Shown here: positions 53,736 to 61,582 of the stretch, piece after piece
How the letters are laid out: the number at the start of each line of letters is the position of its first letter
Position numbering within the stretch: position 1 is the stretch's first letter
Assembly (NCBI RefSeq): GCF_900112645.1
Contig: NZ_FOMO01000011.1
Span: 62,001 to 126,000, forward strand
DNA: 64,000 nt
Direction of reading: 5' to 3'
Origin: Phytopseudomonas straminea
GTDB lineage: Bacteria > Pseudomonadota > Gammaproteobacteria > Pseudomonadales > Pseudomonadaceae
The notes under the pieces: model-generated
What the model was told of the DNA's origin: nothing
Database searches by the model: none
The model's input: only the letters and a program-made list of their open reading frames with translations
Position numbers and translations under genes: made by a program

Positions 53736-53756
53736 TCGCGGCGGTGAGCTGAAACG

Positions 53757-53793
53757 AAAAGGCTGTTGCTCGATGAGCAACGGCCTTTTTTGG
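53757..53793 (+). terminator. Rho-independent terminator of the chemoreceptor gene
   Basis: AAAGGCTGTTGCTC pairs with GAGCAACGGCCTTT around a GAT loop, followed by a T-run. Confidence 0.9.
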
Positions 53794-53900
53794 TTTTTCG
53801 CGGAGTTTTGTGGAAGCCAGTTTTGGCACCGTACTGGCAACTTAGTGTGTCATCTCGTTAGGCGTTTGAACGCCGCTGCTTTGTGTGCAGAAACTCCCTG

Positions 53901-54453
53901 TTTCGCCCCCTCGGGCGACTCACTTTTCTTTGAAGTGCGCAAAGAAAAGTAAGCAAAAGAAAGCGCACCCCATCATCCGGCCCTGGCTGCGCGAGGGTTC
54001 GTTCGCTCCATCGTTGCTCCGAGGGTCGGCTTAAAGGGCCATTCCTGGCCCTTTAAGCCTCTCGCGGCGCCCCTTTACGCAACGATTCCACTCACCCTCC
54101 TGAAGGGGACATTCGCGCACCTGCCCGACCGGGCATGCTTTTTCGGATGCACGGGATAGCACCCAGGTCAGCCTATGGCTGACCTCACCTTCAAGCACAC
54201 AAAGCTCCGTGAATTACCTTCGGTTCAATGGGGCGCGCGCAGAGCCCGTCCAGGAGGGCGAGCGCAATCGTTGTGGAAGAGGTTGAGCGGCATGGATGCC
54301 GCGAGAGCCGCGATGGGCCATGGATGGCCCTTCGCGGCGTGCCTCTGGAACAGCGATGGAGTGAGCGAATCCCGGCGCAGCCGGGGCCGGATGATCGGGC
54401 GGAGGGTTTTGGTTACTTTTGCCCGCAAAAGTGACTCGCCCGACAGGGCGAAA
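53901..54453. repeat. 553-bp structured intergenic element bounded by inverted repeats
   Basis: TTTCGCCC...TCGGGCGA-TCACTTTT at the left end (from 53901) is mirrored by AAAAGTGACTCGCCCGA...GGGCGAAA at the right end (to 54453), with the adjacent AAAAGTAAGCAAAA and TTTTGGTTACTTTT also mirrored. Inside are a 14-bp perfect hairpin (54028-54059) and a 9-bp one (54165-54185). Short open frames occur but show no codon or family signal. Such blocks are common between pseudomonad genes in my recollection and their function is unknown. Confidence 0.75.
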
Positions 54454-54597
54454 CCGGAGACGTCAGTAGGACCTCGATAAGCCGATAGACCGCTTGAGCG
54501 CCAAAACCACCCGCGTACTCACACTAACTTGCCAGTCCGGTGTCCCGCACGTTCCCAAACCGTGCGAAGCCCCTTGTTTAACAACCATGGAAACCCG

Positions 54598-55380
54598 TTA
54601 GTGCGTGGCAATCCAGATCAGCAAACCGGCCTGGAACAGACAGAAGGCCACCAGACAGCCGATGGTGAAGCGCAGGCCGCCATCCTCACGCTTGAGTTGC
54701 TCCAGGCGCTCGCGCTGCTTGCGCAACTGCACGTCCTGTTCCTGCAGGTTCTGGTCGGCCTGTTGCAGCATCTGCGCGGCGTCCAGCTGTTCGATGAACT
54801 GCACCTTCTCGCCATTCCAGTCGCTGTGCAGAGCGCTTAGGCGCGAGGCGCTGTACTGGGCCTTGAGCTGATTTTCTTGGTAGTCGACGCTGAAACCCTG
54901 GGCCTTGAGGCAGTGATCGCGGCGCGCGCGGGCTTCGTCGTTGAGCGCATCGCGGCTCGGCAGCGGGCCGCTTTCCAGGGTGTAGTGGGCGCAGTGCTGT
55001 TTGGCCCAGGCTGCCGCCTGGGCCAGCAGGAAGCGCCCCAGGCCTCGGTTCTGGGGCTCCAGGCTCAGGCCGCTGTCAGGGCCGAAGCGCGCTTCCTTGT
55101 TGCGGTGATCGAGCCACAGTTCCAGTACGTTTTGCTCCTTGCGCACCTTCTGGCCGGGCAGCTGCAGGCTCAGGCGCAGCAGGCTCTGTTCCTTGCTGTG
55201 CCGCTCTACACGGCCTAGCTGCACGAAGCGCAGCGGGCGGGCGCCGGTGTGGCGGTCGACGGGCAGGGGCGACAGACGCAGCAGGCGAAAATGCTCCGGC
55301 CCAAGGCCGTCCCAGGGATGGGAAGGGGCGGGCTGTTCGCTTTCCGGCGGGGCGACGGCGGTGGTTTCGCTGTCGGTCAT
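54598..55380 (-). CDS. GNAT-like domain protein with coiled coil and C-terminal membrane helix
   Basis: 260 residues, product not recognised. A proline-rich N-terminus (1-25) leads to a region where QNRGLGRFLLAQAAAWAKQ resembles the acetyl-CoA loop of GNAT acetyltransferases. A charged coiled coil follows (about 185-230) and the protein ends in one hydrophobic helix (FTIGCLVAFCLFQAGLLIWIA), so it should be tail-anchored with the bulk in the cytoplasm. It is upstream of a hydrolase gene in the same direction, 48 bp apart. Confidence 0.7.
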   Translation of the reverse strand: MTDSETTAVAPPESEQPAPSHPWDGLGPEHFRLLRLSPLPVDRHTGARPLRFVQLGRVERHSKEQSLLRLSLQLPGQKVRKEQNVLELWLDHRNKEARFGPDSGLSLEPQNRGLGRFLLAQAAAWAKQHCAHYTLESGPLPSRDALNDEARARRDHCLKAQGFSVDYQENQLKAQYSASRLSALHSDWNGEKVQFIEQLDAAQMLQQADQNLQEQDVQLRKQRERLEQLKREDGGLRFTIGCLVAFCLFQAGLLIWIATH

Positions 55381-55428
55381 CTGGCGCTCCTTGGGGAGCC
55401 GCCTGGCAGGGCGGGCTCATGATCGGTT

Positions 55429-56409
55429 CTAGCCGTTATCGGCAGCCTTGCCGTTATCTGCAGGCGGCAGTGCCTTGATGAAGCTTGCCAGGCGGGTGGT
55501 CAGGCCGCGGGCAAGCGGCAGATCCGGGTTGTTATAGGACGCTAGTTGCGCCTCCATGTCCATCGGCACGATGCGCAGCACATGGTTCATGCCGTTGACG
55601 ATTTGCAGCTCCGCCCTTGGGTTGGCAGCATGCAGCGCCTCGGCGTCCTGCACGCTGACCTGAATGTCGTGATCGCCCTGCAGGATCAGCGCCGGCGCCT
55701 TGACCTGGGCGAAGGCGGCCGCGGGATCCTGGCGGAACAGGGAAATCAGGTAAGGCTGCACGCTGGTACGAAACAGCACCGTCAGCTCGTCCGACACCTG
55801 GGGCACCTGGCGTCCTTCATGCAGGGCTTCGAGCAGCGCCTCGGCTTCGCCACGCAGGTGCGGCGGCAGGCGGTTGCGCAGTTGCTCGCGCAGCAGCTGG
55901 TCGATGGGCCGCGCACTGCCGGCGATGGACACCAGAGCATCGGCACCCGATTGATTGGCTGCCAGTGTGGCGATTAGCGCACCTTCGCTGTGGCCGACCA
56001 GAATTACCTGGCTGAAGCGTTTGTCCTGGCGCAGCTGCTGCACCCAGGCGACCACGTCGGCCGCATAACGCTCAACGCTGAGGTCGCGCTCATGGGGCGT
56101 GGCGGCAAAGCTTTCGCCGATGCCGCGCTTGTCGTAGCGCACGCTGGCGATGCCTTGCTGGGCCAGGGCCATGGCCAGCTTGCGGTGGGCGTCGTTATGG
56201 CCGCCACCAGGGTTGTTGCCGTTGCGGTCGGTCGGCCCGGAGCCGGCCACCAGCAGCACCACGGGCACCGGCGCGTCGCGCTGCGGTAGTACCAGCGAGC
56301 CGTTCAGCACGCCCTGGCCGGTATCCAGGCTGACCGGCTCACGCAGGATGGGAGCGGCCTGAACCAGGCCGGTAAACAGGGAAAGGGTCAAAAGCAGGGC
56401 TCGCAGCAT
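55429..56409 (-). CDS. Secreted alpha/beta hydrolase
   Basis: 326 residues with signal peptide (MLRALLLTLSLFTGLVQA). Nucleophile elbow GHSEG, acid in LQGDHDIQV and histidine in NGMNHVLRI form a full triad; VAGSGPTDRNGNNPGG is the oxyanion region typical of the YqjL/BAAT-like serine hydrolases. Substrate not predictable. It is divergent from aroC. Confidence 0.85.
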   Translation of the reverse strand: MLRALLLTLSLFTGLVQAAPILREPVSLDTGQGVLNGSLVLPQRDAPVPVVLLVAGSGPTDRNGNNPGGGHNDAHRKLAMALAQQGIASVRYDKRGIGESFAATPHERDLSVERYAADVVAWVQQLRQDKRFSQVILVGHSEGALIATLAANQSGADALVSIAGSARPIDQLLREQLRNRLPPHLRGEAEALLEALHEGRQVPQVSDELTVLFRTSVQPYLISLFRQDPAAAFAQVKAPALILQGDHDIQVSVQDAEALHAANPRAELQIVNGMNHVLRIVPMDMEAQLASYNNPDLPLARGLTTRLASFIKALPPADNGKAADNG

Positions 56410-56573
56410 GATGGTGGCAGGTCTGTGATGGGCTCTGTTGGACGCTGGCCAATGGCCAAAGGTTCGCGCGCGGGTGATCTCGGCGGTTGGCTGGGAGTAT
56501 ACTCAGCGGCTTTCTTCATGGGCCTGCCTTTTCGCCGCAGGCTGCGGATCGAACTTCTCTGGAGCCTCGCGCA

Positions 56574-57665
56574 ATGTCCGGCAATACCTTCGGCAAGCTG
56601 TTCACCGTCACCACGGCAGGCGAGAGCCATGGCCCGGCGCTGGTCGCCATCGTCGACGGCTGCCCGCCCGGCCTGCAGATTTCCCTGGACGACCTGCAGC
56701 GCGACCTGGATCGCCGCAAGCCCGGCACCAGTCGCCATACCACCCAGCGTCAGGAAGCCGACGAGGTGGAAATCCTCTCCGGGGTGTTCGAAGGCAAGAC
56801 CACCGGCTGCGCCATCGGCCTGCTGATCCGCAACACTGACCAGAAGTCCAAGGACTACTCGGCGATCAAGGACCTGTTCCGCCCGGCCCATGCCGACTAC
56901 ACCTACCACCACAAGTACGGGATCCGCGACTACCGTGGCGGCGGCCGCAGCTCGGCCCGCGAGACCGCCATGCGCGTGGCGGCCGGCGCCATCGCCAAGA
57001 AGTACCTGGCCAGCCAGGGTATCGTCATTCGCGGCTACATGAGCCAGCTCGGCCCTATCGAAATCCCGTTCAAGACCTGGGATTCGGTGGAAGAGAACGC
57101 CTTCTTCAGCCCTGATCCTGCCAAGGTGCCGGAGCTGGAGGCCTACATGGACCAGCTGCGCCGCGACCAGGATTCGGTAGGCGCGAAGATCACCGTGGTG
57201 GCCGAAGGCGTGATGCCGGGCCTCGGCGAGCCGATCTTCGATCGCCTGGACGCCGAGCTGGCCCATGCGCTGATGAGCATCAACGCGGTCAAGGGCGTGG
57301 AAATCGGTGATGGTTTCGCGGCCGTTGCCCAGCGCGGCACCGAGCACCGTGACGAGCTGACCCCGGCGGGCTTCTTGACCAATCACGCCGGCGGCATTCT
57401 TGGTGGCATTTCCAGCGGCCAGCCGATCGTGGCTCACCTGGCGCTCAAGCCGACGTCCAGCATCACCACGCCGGGCCGCTCCATCGATGTGGATGGCAAC
57501 CCGGCGGACGTGATCACCAAGGGCCGTCATGACCCCTGCGTCGGCATCCGCGCCACGCCCATCGCCGAGGCGATGATGGCTATGGTGCTGATGGATCATC
57601 TGCTGCGTCACCGTGGGCAGAACGCCGACGTGCGCGTGAATACGCCAGTGCTGCCGCAGCTTTAA
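56574..57665 (+). CDS. aroC: Chorismate synthase
   Basis: 363 residues, last common step to chorismate, needing reduced FMN. Signatures: GNTFGKLFTVTTAGESHG, YRGGGRSSARETAMRVAAGA and GDPCVG-type RHDPCVGIRATPIAEAM. The start at 56574 has TCTGGAG upstream; in-frame codons farther upstream lie in a promoter region. Confidence 0.97.
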   Translation: MSGNTFGKLFTVTTAGESHGPALVAIVDGCPPGLQISLDDLQRDLDRRKPGTSRHTTQRQEADEVEILSGVFEGKTTGCAIGLLIRNTDQKSKDYSAIKDLFRPAHADYTYHHKYGIRDYRGGGRSSARETAMRVAAGAIAKKYLASQGIVIRGYMSQLGPIEIPFKTWDSVEENAFFSPDPAKVPELEAYMDQLRRDQDSVGAKITVVAEGVMPGLGEPIFDRLDAELAHALMSINAVKGVEIGDGFAAVAQRGTEHRDELTPAGFLTNHAGGILGGISSGQPIVAHLALKPTSSITTPGRSIDVDGNPADVITKGRHDPCVGIRATPIAEAMMAMVLMDHLLRHRGQNADVRVNTPVLPQL

Positions 57666-57700
57666 TCGAGCGCTCTGGCATCGTGCAAAGCGAGAGCGGC

Positions 57701-58303
57701 ATGAGCGAATTTCCCGAGGTGCTGCGCAGCGTGGCCGGCAAGCGCATCTCGAGCGTTCGCGATGCGCTGTTCGCGCTGGAGTCGACCCAGATCGACGAGC
57801 AGGGGGCCGGTTACCTCGTTGCGCTCTACACCAGTAGCAAGCAGCTCGATGTGCGCAAACAGATACTCAAGTTGCTGTATGACTTCGATTTGCAGGCGCT
57901 CGATGGGTTTTTCGCTCTGGCCTATCGAAAAGAGCGCTACCTGGACATGAAAATCTATGCGCTTCGTGGCCTAGCGCGGCGCTCCGAAGAGAAGCAGCTG
58001 CAGCAATTGCTCGAGGGTTTTCGCCAAACCCTGGCGAAGCGGCAGCATTCCACGCCGTACAACTATCAGGAGTACGAGCTGCTCAGGGGGCGTAATGCGC
58101 TGCCGTATCTGGTCGAGCGTTATGGCTACGCCTGCCTGCGCGATACCCTCGAGCAGGTCAACCAACAGTACGAAGCCATGCCGGAAGCCTTCAAAGGGCA
58201 TTTCACGGTAGATGAAAACGGTACGTTGATCACCCTGCGCGAACCGGGCGCAAGCAGTGCAATGATTCGGCAATTCTTCGCTAGCAAGGATGTTCAGATT
58301 TGA
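57701..58303 (+). CDS. Helical-repeat protein of unknown function
   Basis: About 200 residues, not recognised. Sequence is rich in paired amphipathic helices (QLDVRKQILKLLYDFDLQAL, YLDMKIYALRGLARRSEEKQ), as in HEAT/ARM-like repeats. Codon choice is less GC-biased than in its neighbours (for example AAACAGATACTC), which may mean later acquisition. A GTG at 57683 is an alternative start. It overlaps the next gene by 4 bp. Confidence 0.65.
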   Translation: MSEFPEVLRSVAGKRISSVRDALFALESTQIDEQGAGYLVALYTSSKQLDVRKQILKLLYDFDLQALDGFFALAYRKERYLDMKIYALRGLARRSEEKQLQQLLEGFRQTLAKRQHSTPYNYQEYELLRGRNALPYLVERYGYACLRDTLEQVNQQYEAMPEAFKGHFTVDENGTLITLREPGASSAMIRQFFASKDVQI

Positions 58304-59448
58304 CGCCGGCCCTCCCGTACTGGCGGCTGTCCGGCTTCTATCTCTTTTACTTCGCGCTGCTGGGCGCCACGGCGCCGTTTCTCGGGCTGTATTTCGCGCA
58401 CCTGGGTTTCTCGCCGGCGCGCATCGGCGAGTTGGTGGCCATTCCCATGCTGATGCGCTGCATCGCGCCGAACCTGTGGGGCTGGCTGGGCGATTGCAGC
58501 GGCCGACGCCTGCTGATCGTGCGGTTGGGCGCCTTGTGCACCTTGCTCAGCCTGAGCCTGATCTTCGTCAGTCACAGCTATGCCTGGCTGGCATTGGTGA
58601 TGGCCCTGCATGCGTTCTTCTGGCATGCGGTGCTGCCGCAATTCGAGGTCATCACCCTGGCGCATCTGCGCGAGCAATCGGCGCGCTATGCGCAGATTCG
58701 TCTGTGGGGCTCGATCGGTTTCATTCTCAGCGTGGTCGGCCTGGGCAAGGCGTTCGATCTGCTGAGCCTGGACGTCTATCCCTGGGCGCTGCTGCTGATC
58801 ATCACCGGCATCGCCCTGAGCAGCTTCTGGGTGCCGGATGCGCAGCCGCTGGCGTCGTCGCAGGTGGCAGATCGGGGTGGTTTCCTGAAGCAGCTCAGGC
58901 AGCCTGGGGTGCTGGCCTTCTACCTGTGCGTGGCGCTGATGCAGCTGTCCCACGGGCCGTATTACACCTTTCTGAGCATCCACCTGGAGCAGCTCGGTTA
59001 CAGCCGTGGGTTGATCGGCCTGCTGTGGGCTCTGGGGGTGGTGGCCGAGGTGCTGATGTTCATGGCCATGGCGCGCCTGCTGCAACGCTTCAGCCTGCGT
59101 CAGGTGCTGATCGCCAGTTTCGCCATCGCGGCACTGCGCTGGGTGCTGATGGGCTTTCTGGCCGATCACCTGAGCGTGCTGCTGTTCGCCCAGGTGCTGC
59201 ACGCGGCCACTTTCGGAAGTTTCCACGCCGCATCCATCGCCTTCGTGCAGCGCAGTTTCGGCGCCCGCCAGCAGGGCCAGGGGCAGGCGCTGTACGCCTC
59301 GCTGGCCGGCATTGGCGGCGCGCTGGGTGCCTTGTACGCCGGTTACAGCTGGAACGGCCTTGGTCCGCAGTGGACATTCGCCCTGGCGGGGCTGGCCGCG
59401 TTGGTCGCAGCCGTTATCATGGCCCGACGCACGGCCGAGCCGACATGA
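58300..59448 (+). CDS. MFS transporter, HcaT/phenylpropionate permease-like
   Basis: 382 residues with about 12 membrane segments. The start LPYWRLSGFYLFYFALLGATAPFLGLY and the segment FEVITLAHL...RYAQIRLWGSIGF match the MFS_1-like HcaT branch. The start codon is TTG overlapping the preceding stop, with AAGGA 9 bp upstream. The gene next to aroC in P. aeruginosa is of the same kind, as I recall. Substrate unknown. Confidence 0.85.
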   Translation: MTPALPYWRLSGFYLFYFALLGATAPFLGLYFAHLGFSPARIGELVAIPMLMRCIAPNLWGWLGDCSGRRLLIVRLGALCTLLSLSLIFVSHSYAWLALVMALHAFFWHAVLPQFEVITLAHLREQSARYAQIRLWGSIGFILSVVGLGKAFDLLSLDVYPWALLLIITGIALSSFWVPDAQPLASSQVADRGGFLKQLRQPGVLAFYLCVALMQLSHGPYYTFLSIHLEQLGYSRGLIGLLWALGVVAEVLMFMAMARLLQRFSLRQVLIASFAIAALRWVLMGFLADHLSVLLFAQVLHAATFGSFHAASIAFVQRSFGARQQGQGQALYASLAGIGGALGALYAGYSWNGLGPQWTFALAGLAALVAAVIMARRTAEPT

Positions 59449-59495
59449 CCCAATCAGGTCGCCGCAAGGTGGCCGACAGCAGACAGGAATCACCC

Positions 59496-60041
59496 ATGAG
59501 TCGCCTGAGCGTTCACCACCAGTCCAGCCCGCAGATCCCCAACAAGGTGCTGGGCCATGCCGAAGACATCGCCAGCACACTGGCGGCGGTCGGTATCGAG
59601 TTTCGCGAGTTGCCGCTGGAAAACCGCCTGCAGGCTGGCGCTAGCGAGCAGGAAATTCTGGCTGCGCTAGGCGAGATCCTGGAGCCGCTCAAGCGTGACA
59701 GCGACCTGAGCCACGCCGAGGTGATCAGCATCGACCAGCGCCACTGGCCCCGCGAGGGCGACAAACCGGTTCAGGCGCCGGTCGAGGTGCTGGCCGACGG
59801 CGCGCAGCTGTACCTGTTCCTGGCCGGGCAGGGCCTGCTGAGCCTGCATGTCGATGACTACGTGTATGCCTTGGTCGGTGAGCGCAATGCGCTGATCAGC
59901 GTGCCGGCCGGCACGCGTCACTGGTTCGATCTGGGCGAATTTCCCCACTGCGCGGCGATTCGTCTGTCTGCCGCAAACGCCGTGGCGGTGCGGCCAAGTG
60001 GTGATGCTATCGCTGGCGATTTCCCGCGCCTGGAGGACTAA
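59496..60041 (+). CDS. Acireductone dioxygenase-like cupin lacking metal ligands
   Basis: 181 residues. The C-terminal half (LISVPAGTRHWFDLGEFP, DDYVYALV, DFPRLED) is clearly acireductone dioxygenase. At the place of the H-x-H-x3-E metal motif the protein reads V98-L-A100-D-G-A-Q104, so two histidines and the glutamate are gone; only H142 is kept. The enzyme should therefore not bind Fe/Ni normally. It converges on ogt with a 4-bp overlap. No other methionine-salvage gene is present. Either a decaying paralogue or one with a new role. Confidence 0.85.
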   Translation: MSRLSVHHQSSPQIPNKVLGHAEDIASTLAAVGIEFRELPLENRLQAGASEQEILAALGEILEPLKRDSDLSHAEVISIDQRHWPREGDKPVQAPVEVLADGAQLYLFLAGQGLLSLHVDDYVYALVGERNALISVPAGTRHWFDLGEFPHCAAIRLSAANAVAVRPSGDAIAGDFPRLED

Positions 60042-60535
60042 TCGAACAGGTTTGCTTGGGGCCGCGGCACCGCGCCTTCGAGCTCCAGCAGCAGCTGTTT
60101 GCGCGGCAGGCCGCCGGCAAAGCCGGTGAGGCTGCCGTCACGGCCGATCACCCGGTGGCAGGGAATGATGATGCAGATCGAATTGGCGCCATTGGCCGCG
60201 CCCACGGCGCGTACTGCTTTGGGCCGCTTGATGCGCTGGGCGAGGGCGCTGTAGCTGTCGATCTTGCCGAAGGGAATTTGCTGCAGCGCTCGCCAAACCG
60301 CCTGCTGGAAGGGCGTACCCTGCGGGTTGAGGCGCAGCTCGAAGCGTCGCCGGCGGCCTTCGAAGTATTCATCGAGCTGGCGGCTGGCGTCATCGAGCTG
60401 TGAGCCGGCCTCGCGCCACCCATCACCGATCCGCCAGGGCGTGCGCTCCACGTCCATCAGCAACTGCTGCAGACCGTGCTCGTCGCCGACCATGAACAGG
60501 CGGCCGATAGGGCTTTCCTGATAGCGATAGAACAT
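60038..60535 (-). CDS. ogt: Methylated-DNA--protein-cysteine methyltransferase
   Basis: 165 residues repairing O6-alkylguanine by suicide transfer to C126 in IIPCHRVIG. The DNA-binding helix is GTPFQQAVWRALQQIPFG. It lies 2 bp after alkA in the same direction, forming a two-gene alkylation-repair unit. Confidence 0.94.
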   Translation of the reverse strand: MFYRYQESPIGRLFMVGDEHGLQQLLMDVERTPWRIGDGWREAGSQLDDASRQLDEYFEGRRRRFELRLNPQGTPFQQAVWRALQQIPFGKIDSYSALAQRIKRPKAVRAVGAANGANSICIIIPCHRVIGRDGSLTGFAGGLPRKQLLLELEGAVPRPQANLFD

Positions 60536-60537
60536 CC

Positions 60538-61413
60538 TCAGCCTCCCGAGTAGTTATGCCACAGATGCGCGGCGGCATAGGCGCGCCACGGCCGCCAGGC
60601 CTCGGCATGCAATTGCAGTTGCCGGGCGCTGATGCCGGCCGGGCCCCAGATCGGCGCCTTGAGCAGGCCCAGGTCACTGGCGGGGAAGGCGTCGGCGTCG
60701 CCGAAAGCACGCAGGGCGATGTATTCGGCTGTCCATGGGCCGATGCCGGGCAGAGCGCACAGCTGCTCGATCAGCTCGCTCGCCCCCTGACTGATATCCA
60801 GGCGTAGCGCGCCGCTGGCAACCTGGGCGGCGAAATGCTGCAGGGTCTGCACCCGTTTGCCGGGCATGCCGATGCCGTCGAGATTGGCCTCGGCGATGGC
60901 CGCCGGCGTTGGAAACAGCCGGTCGATACCGTCGGGGGCTCCCTCCAGCGATTCGCCAAGCCGCGTTATCAAACGCCCGGTGATAGTCACCGCGGCCTTG
61001 ACGGTGACCTGCTGGCCGACGATGGCGCGCACCGCTTGCTCGAAGGCATCGAAGGCGGTCGGCAGGCGTAGGCCTGGATTGCGTGCCAGCATCTCTGCCA
61101 GATATTGGTCGGCCGCGAAATGCGCGGCGATCAGCGCAGGTTCAGCGTCCATGTCGAACATACGCCGTACGCGCTGTACCAATTCCGGCAGGCAGGCGTT
61201 GGCCGAGGCGCTGTGCTCCAGGGTCAGGGCGTGCTGGTCAGGCAGGGCGGTAACGCGAAACCAGCCGGTAACTTCGCCCAGGCGAAAGCTACGGCAGTAA
61301 TCGCGTTCACCCAGGCATTCCTGGCCGGCGATGGCGCGCAGCTGGAAGTGAGCGTGGAACTGCTGCCAGTCCCAGGGCGCCTGGTAGGGCAGGGTGAGGA
61401 GGGTGTTGGTCAT
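60538..61413 (-). CDS. alkA: DNA-3-methyladenine glycosylase II
   Basis: 291 residues of the HhH-GPD superfamily. Helix-hairpin-helix LCALPGIGPWTAEYIALRAFG and catalytic D247 in FPASDLGL are plain; AlkA_N region about 1-90. It excises alkylated purines. Operon with ogt; start ATG at 61413. Confidence 0.93.
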   Translation of the reverse strand: MTNTLLTLPYQAPWDWQQFHAHFQLRAIAGQECLGERDYCRSFRLGEVTGWFRVTALPDQHALTLEHSASANACLPELVQRVRRMFDMDAEPALIAAHFAADQYLAEMLARNPGLRLPTAFDAFEQAVRAIVGQQVTVKAAVTITGRLITRLGESLEGAPDGIDRLFPTPAAIAEANLDGIGMPGKRVQTLQHFAAQVASGALRLDISQGASELIEQLCALPGIGPWTAEYIALRAFGDADAFPASDLGLLKAPIWGPAGISARQLQLHAEAWRPWRAYAAAHLWHNYSGG

Positions 61414-61582
61414 GGCGACGACGATAACCTCGTGGCAAGACTTTGTCTGCGTGCAAAGTGACTTTCAAACGGCACGGAGAGGGCTGTCGACAAAATTTTC
61501 ACATCCGAGCGAGCACACTGCTGCGGCGCCGCTCGCCGAATTGGCCGGGCCTGCCGTAAATGTCTCAAGCGGAAGATCGATC

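Noticed and set aside
53901..54453. Group II intron or CRISPR array as explanation of the 553-bp element
   Set aside because: No reverse transcriptase, no domain V-like hairpin recognised, and no regularly spaced direct repeats.
54175..54480. Small frame of 101 codons inside the 553-bp element
   Set aside because: Arg/Ser-rich, without ribosome binding site or family similarity; the DNA is explained better by the repeat structure.
58290..59495. Out-of-frame extension of the dioxygenase-like gene through the MFS gene
   Set aside because: Not membrane-like or family-like; the ATG at 59496 begins the true similarity, so there is no fusion.
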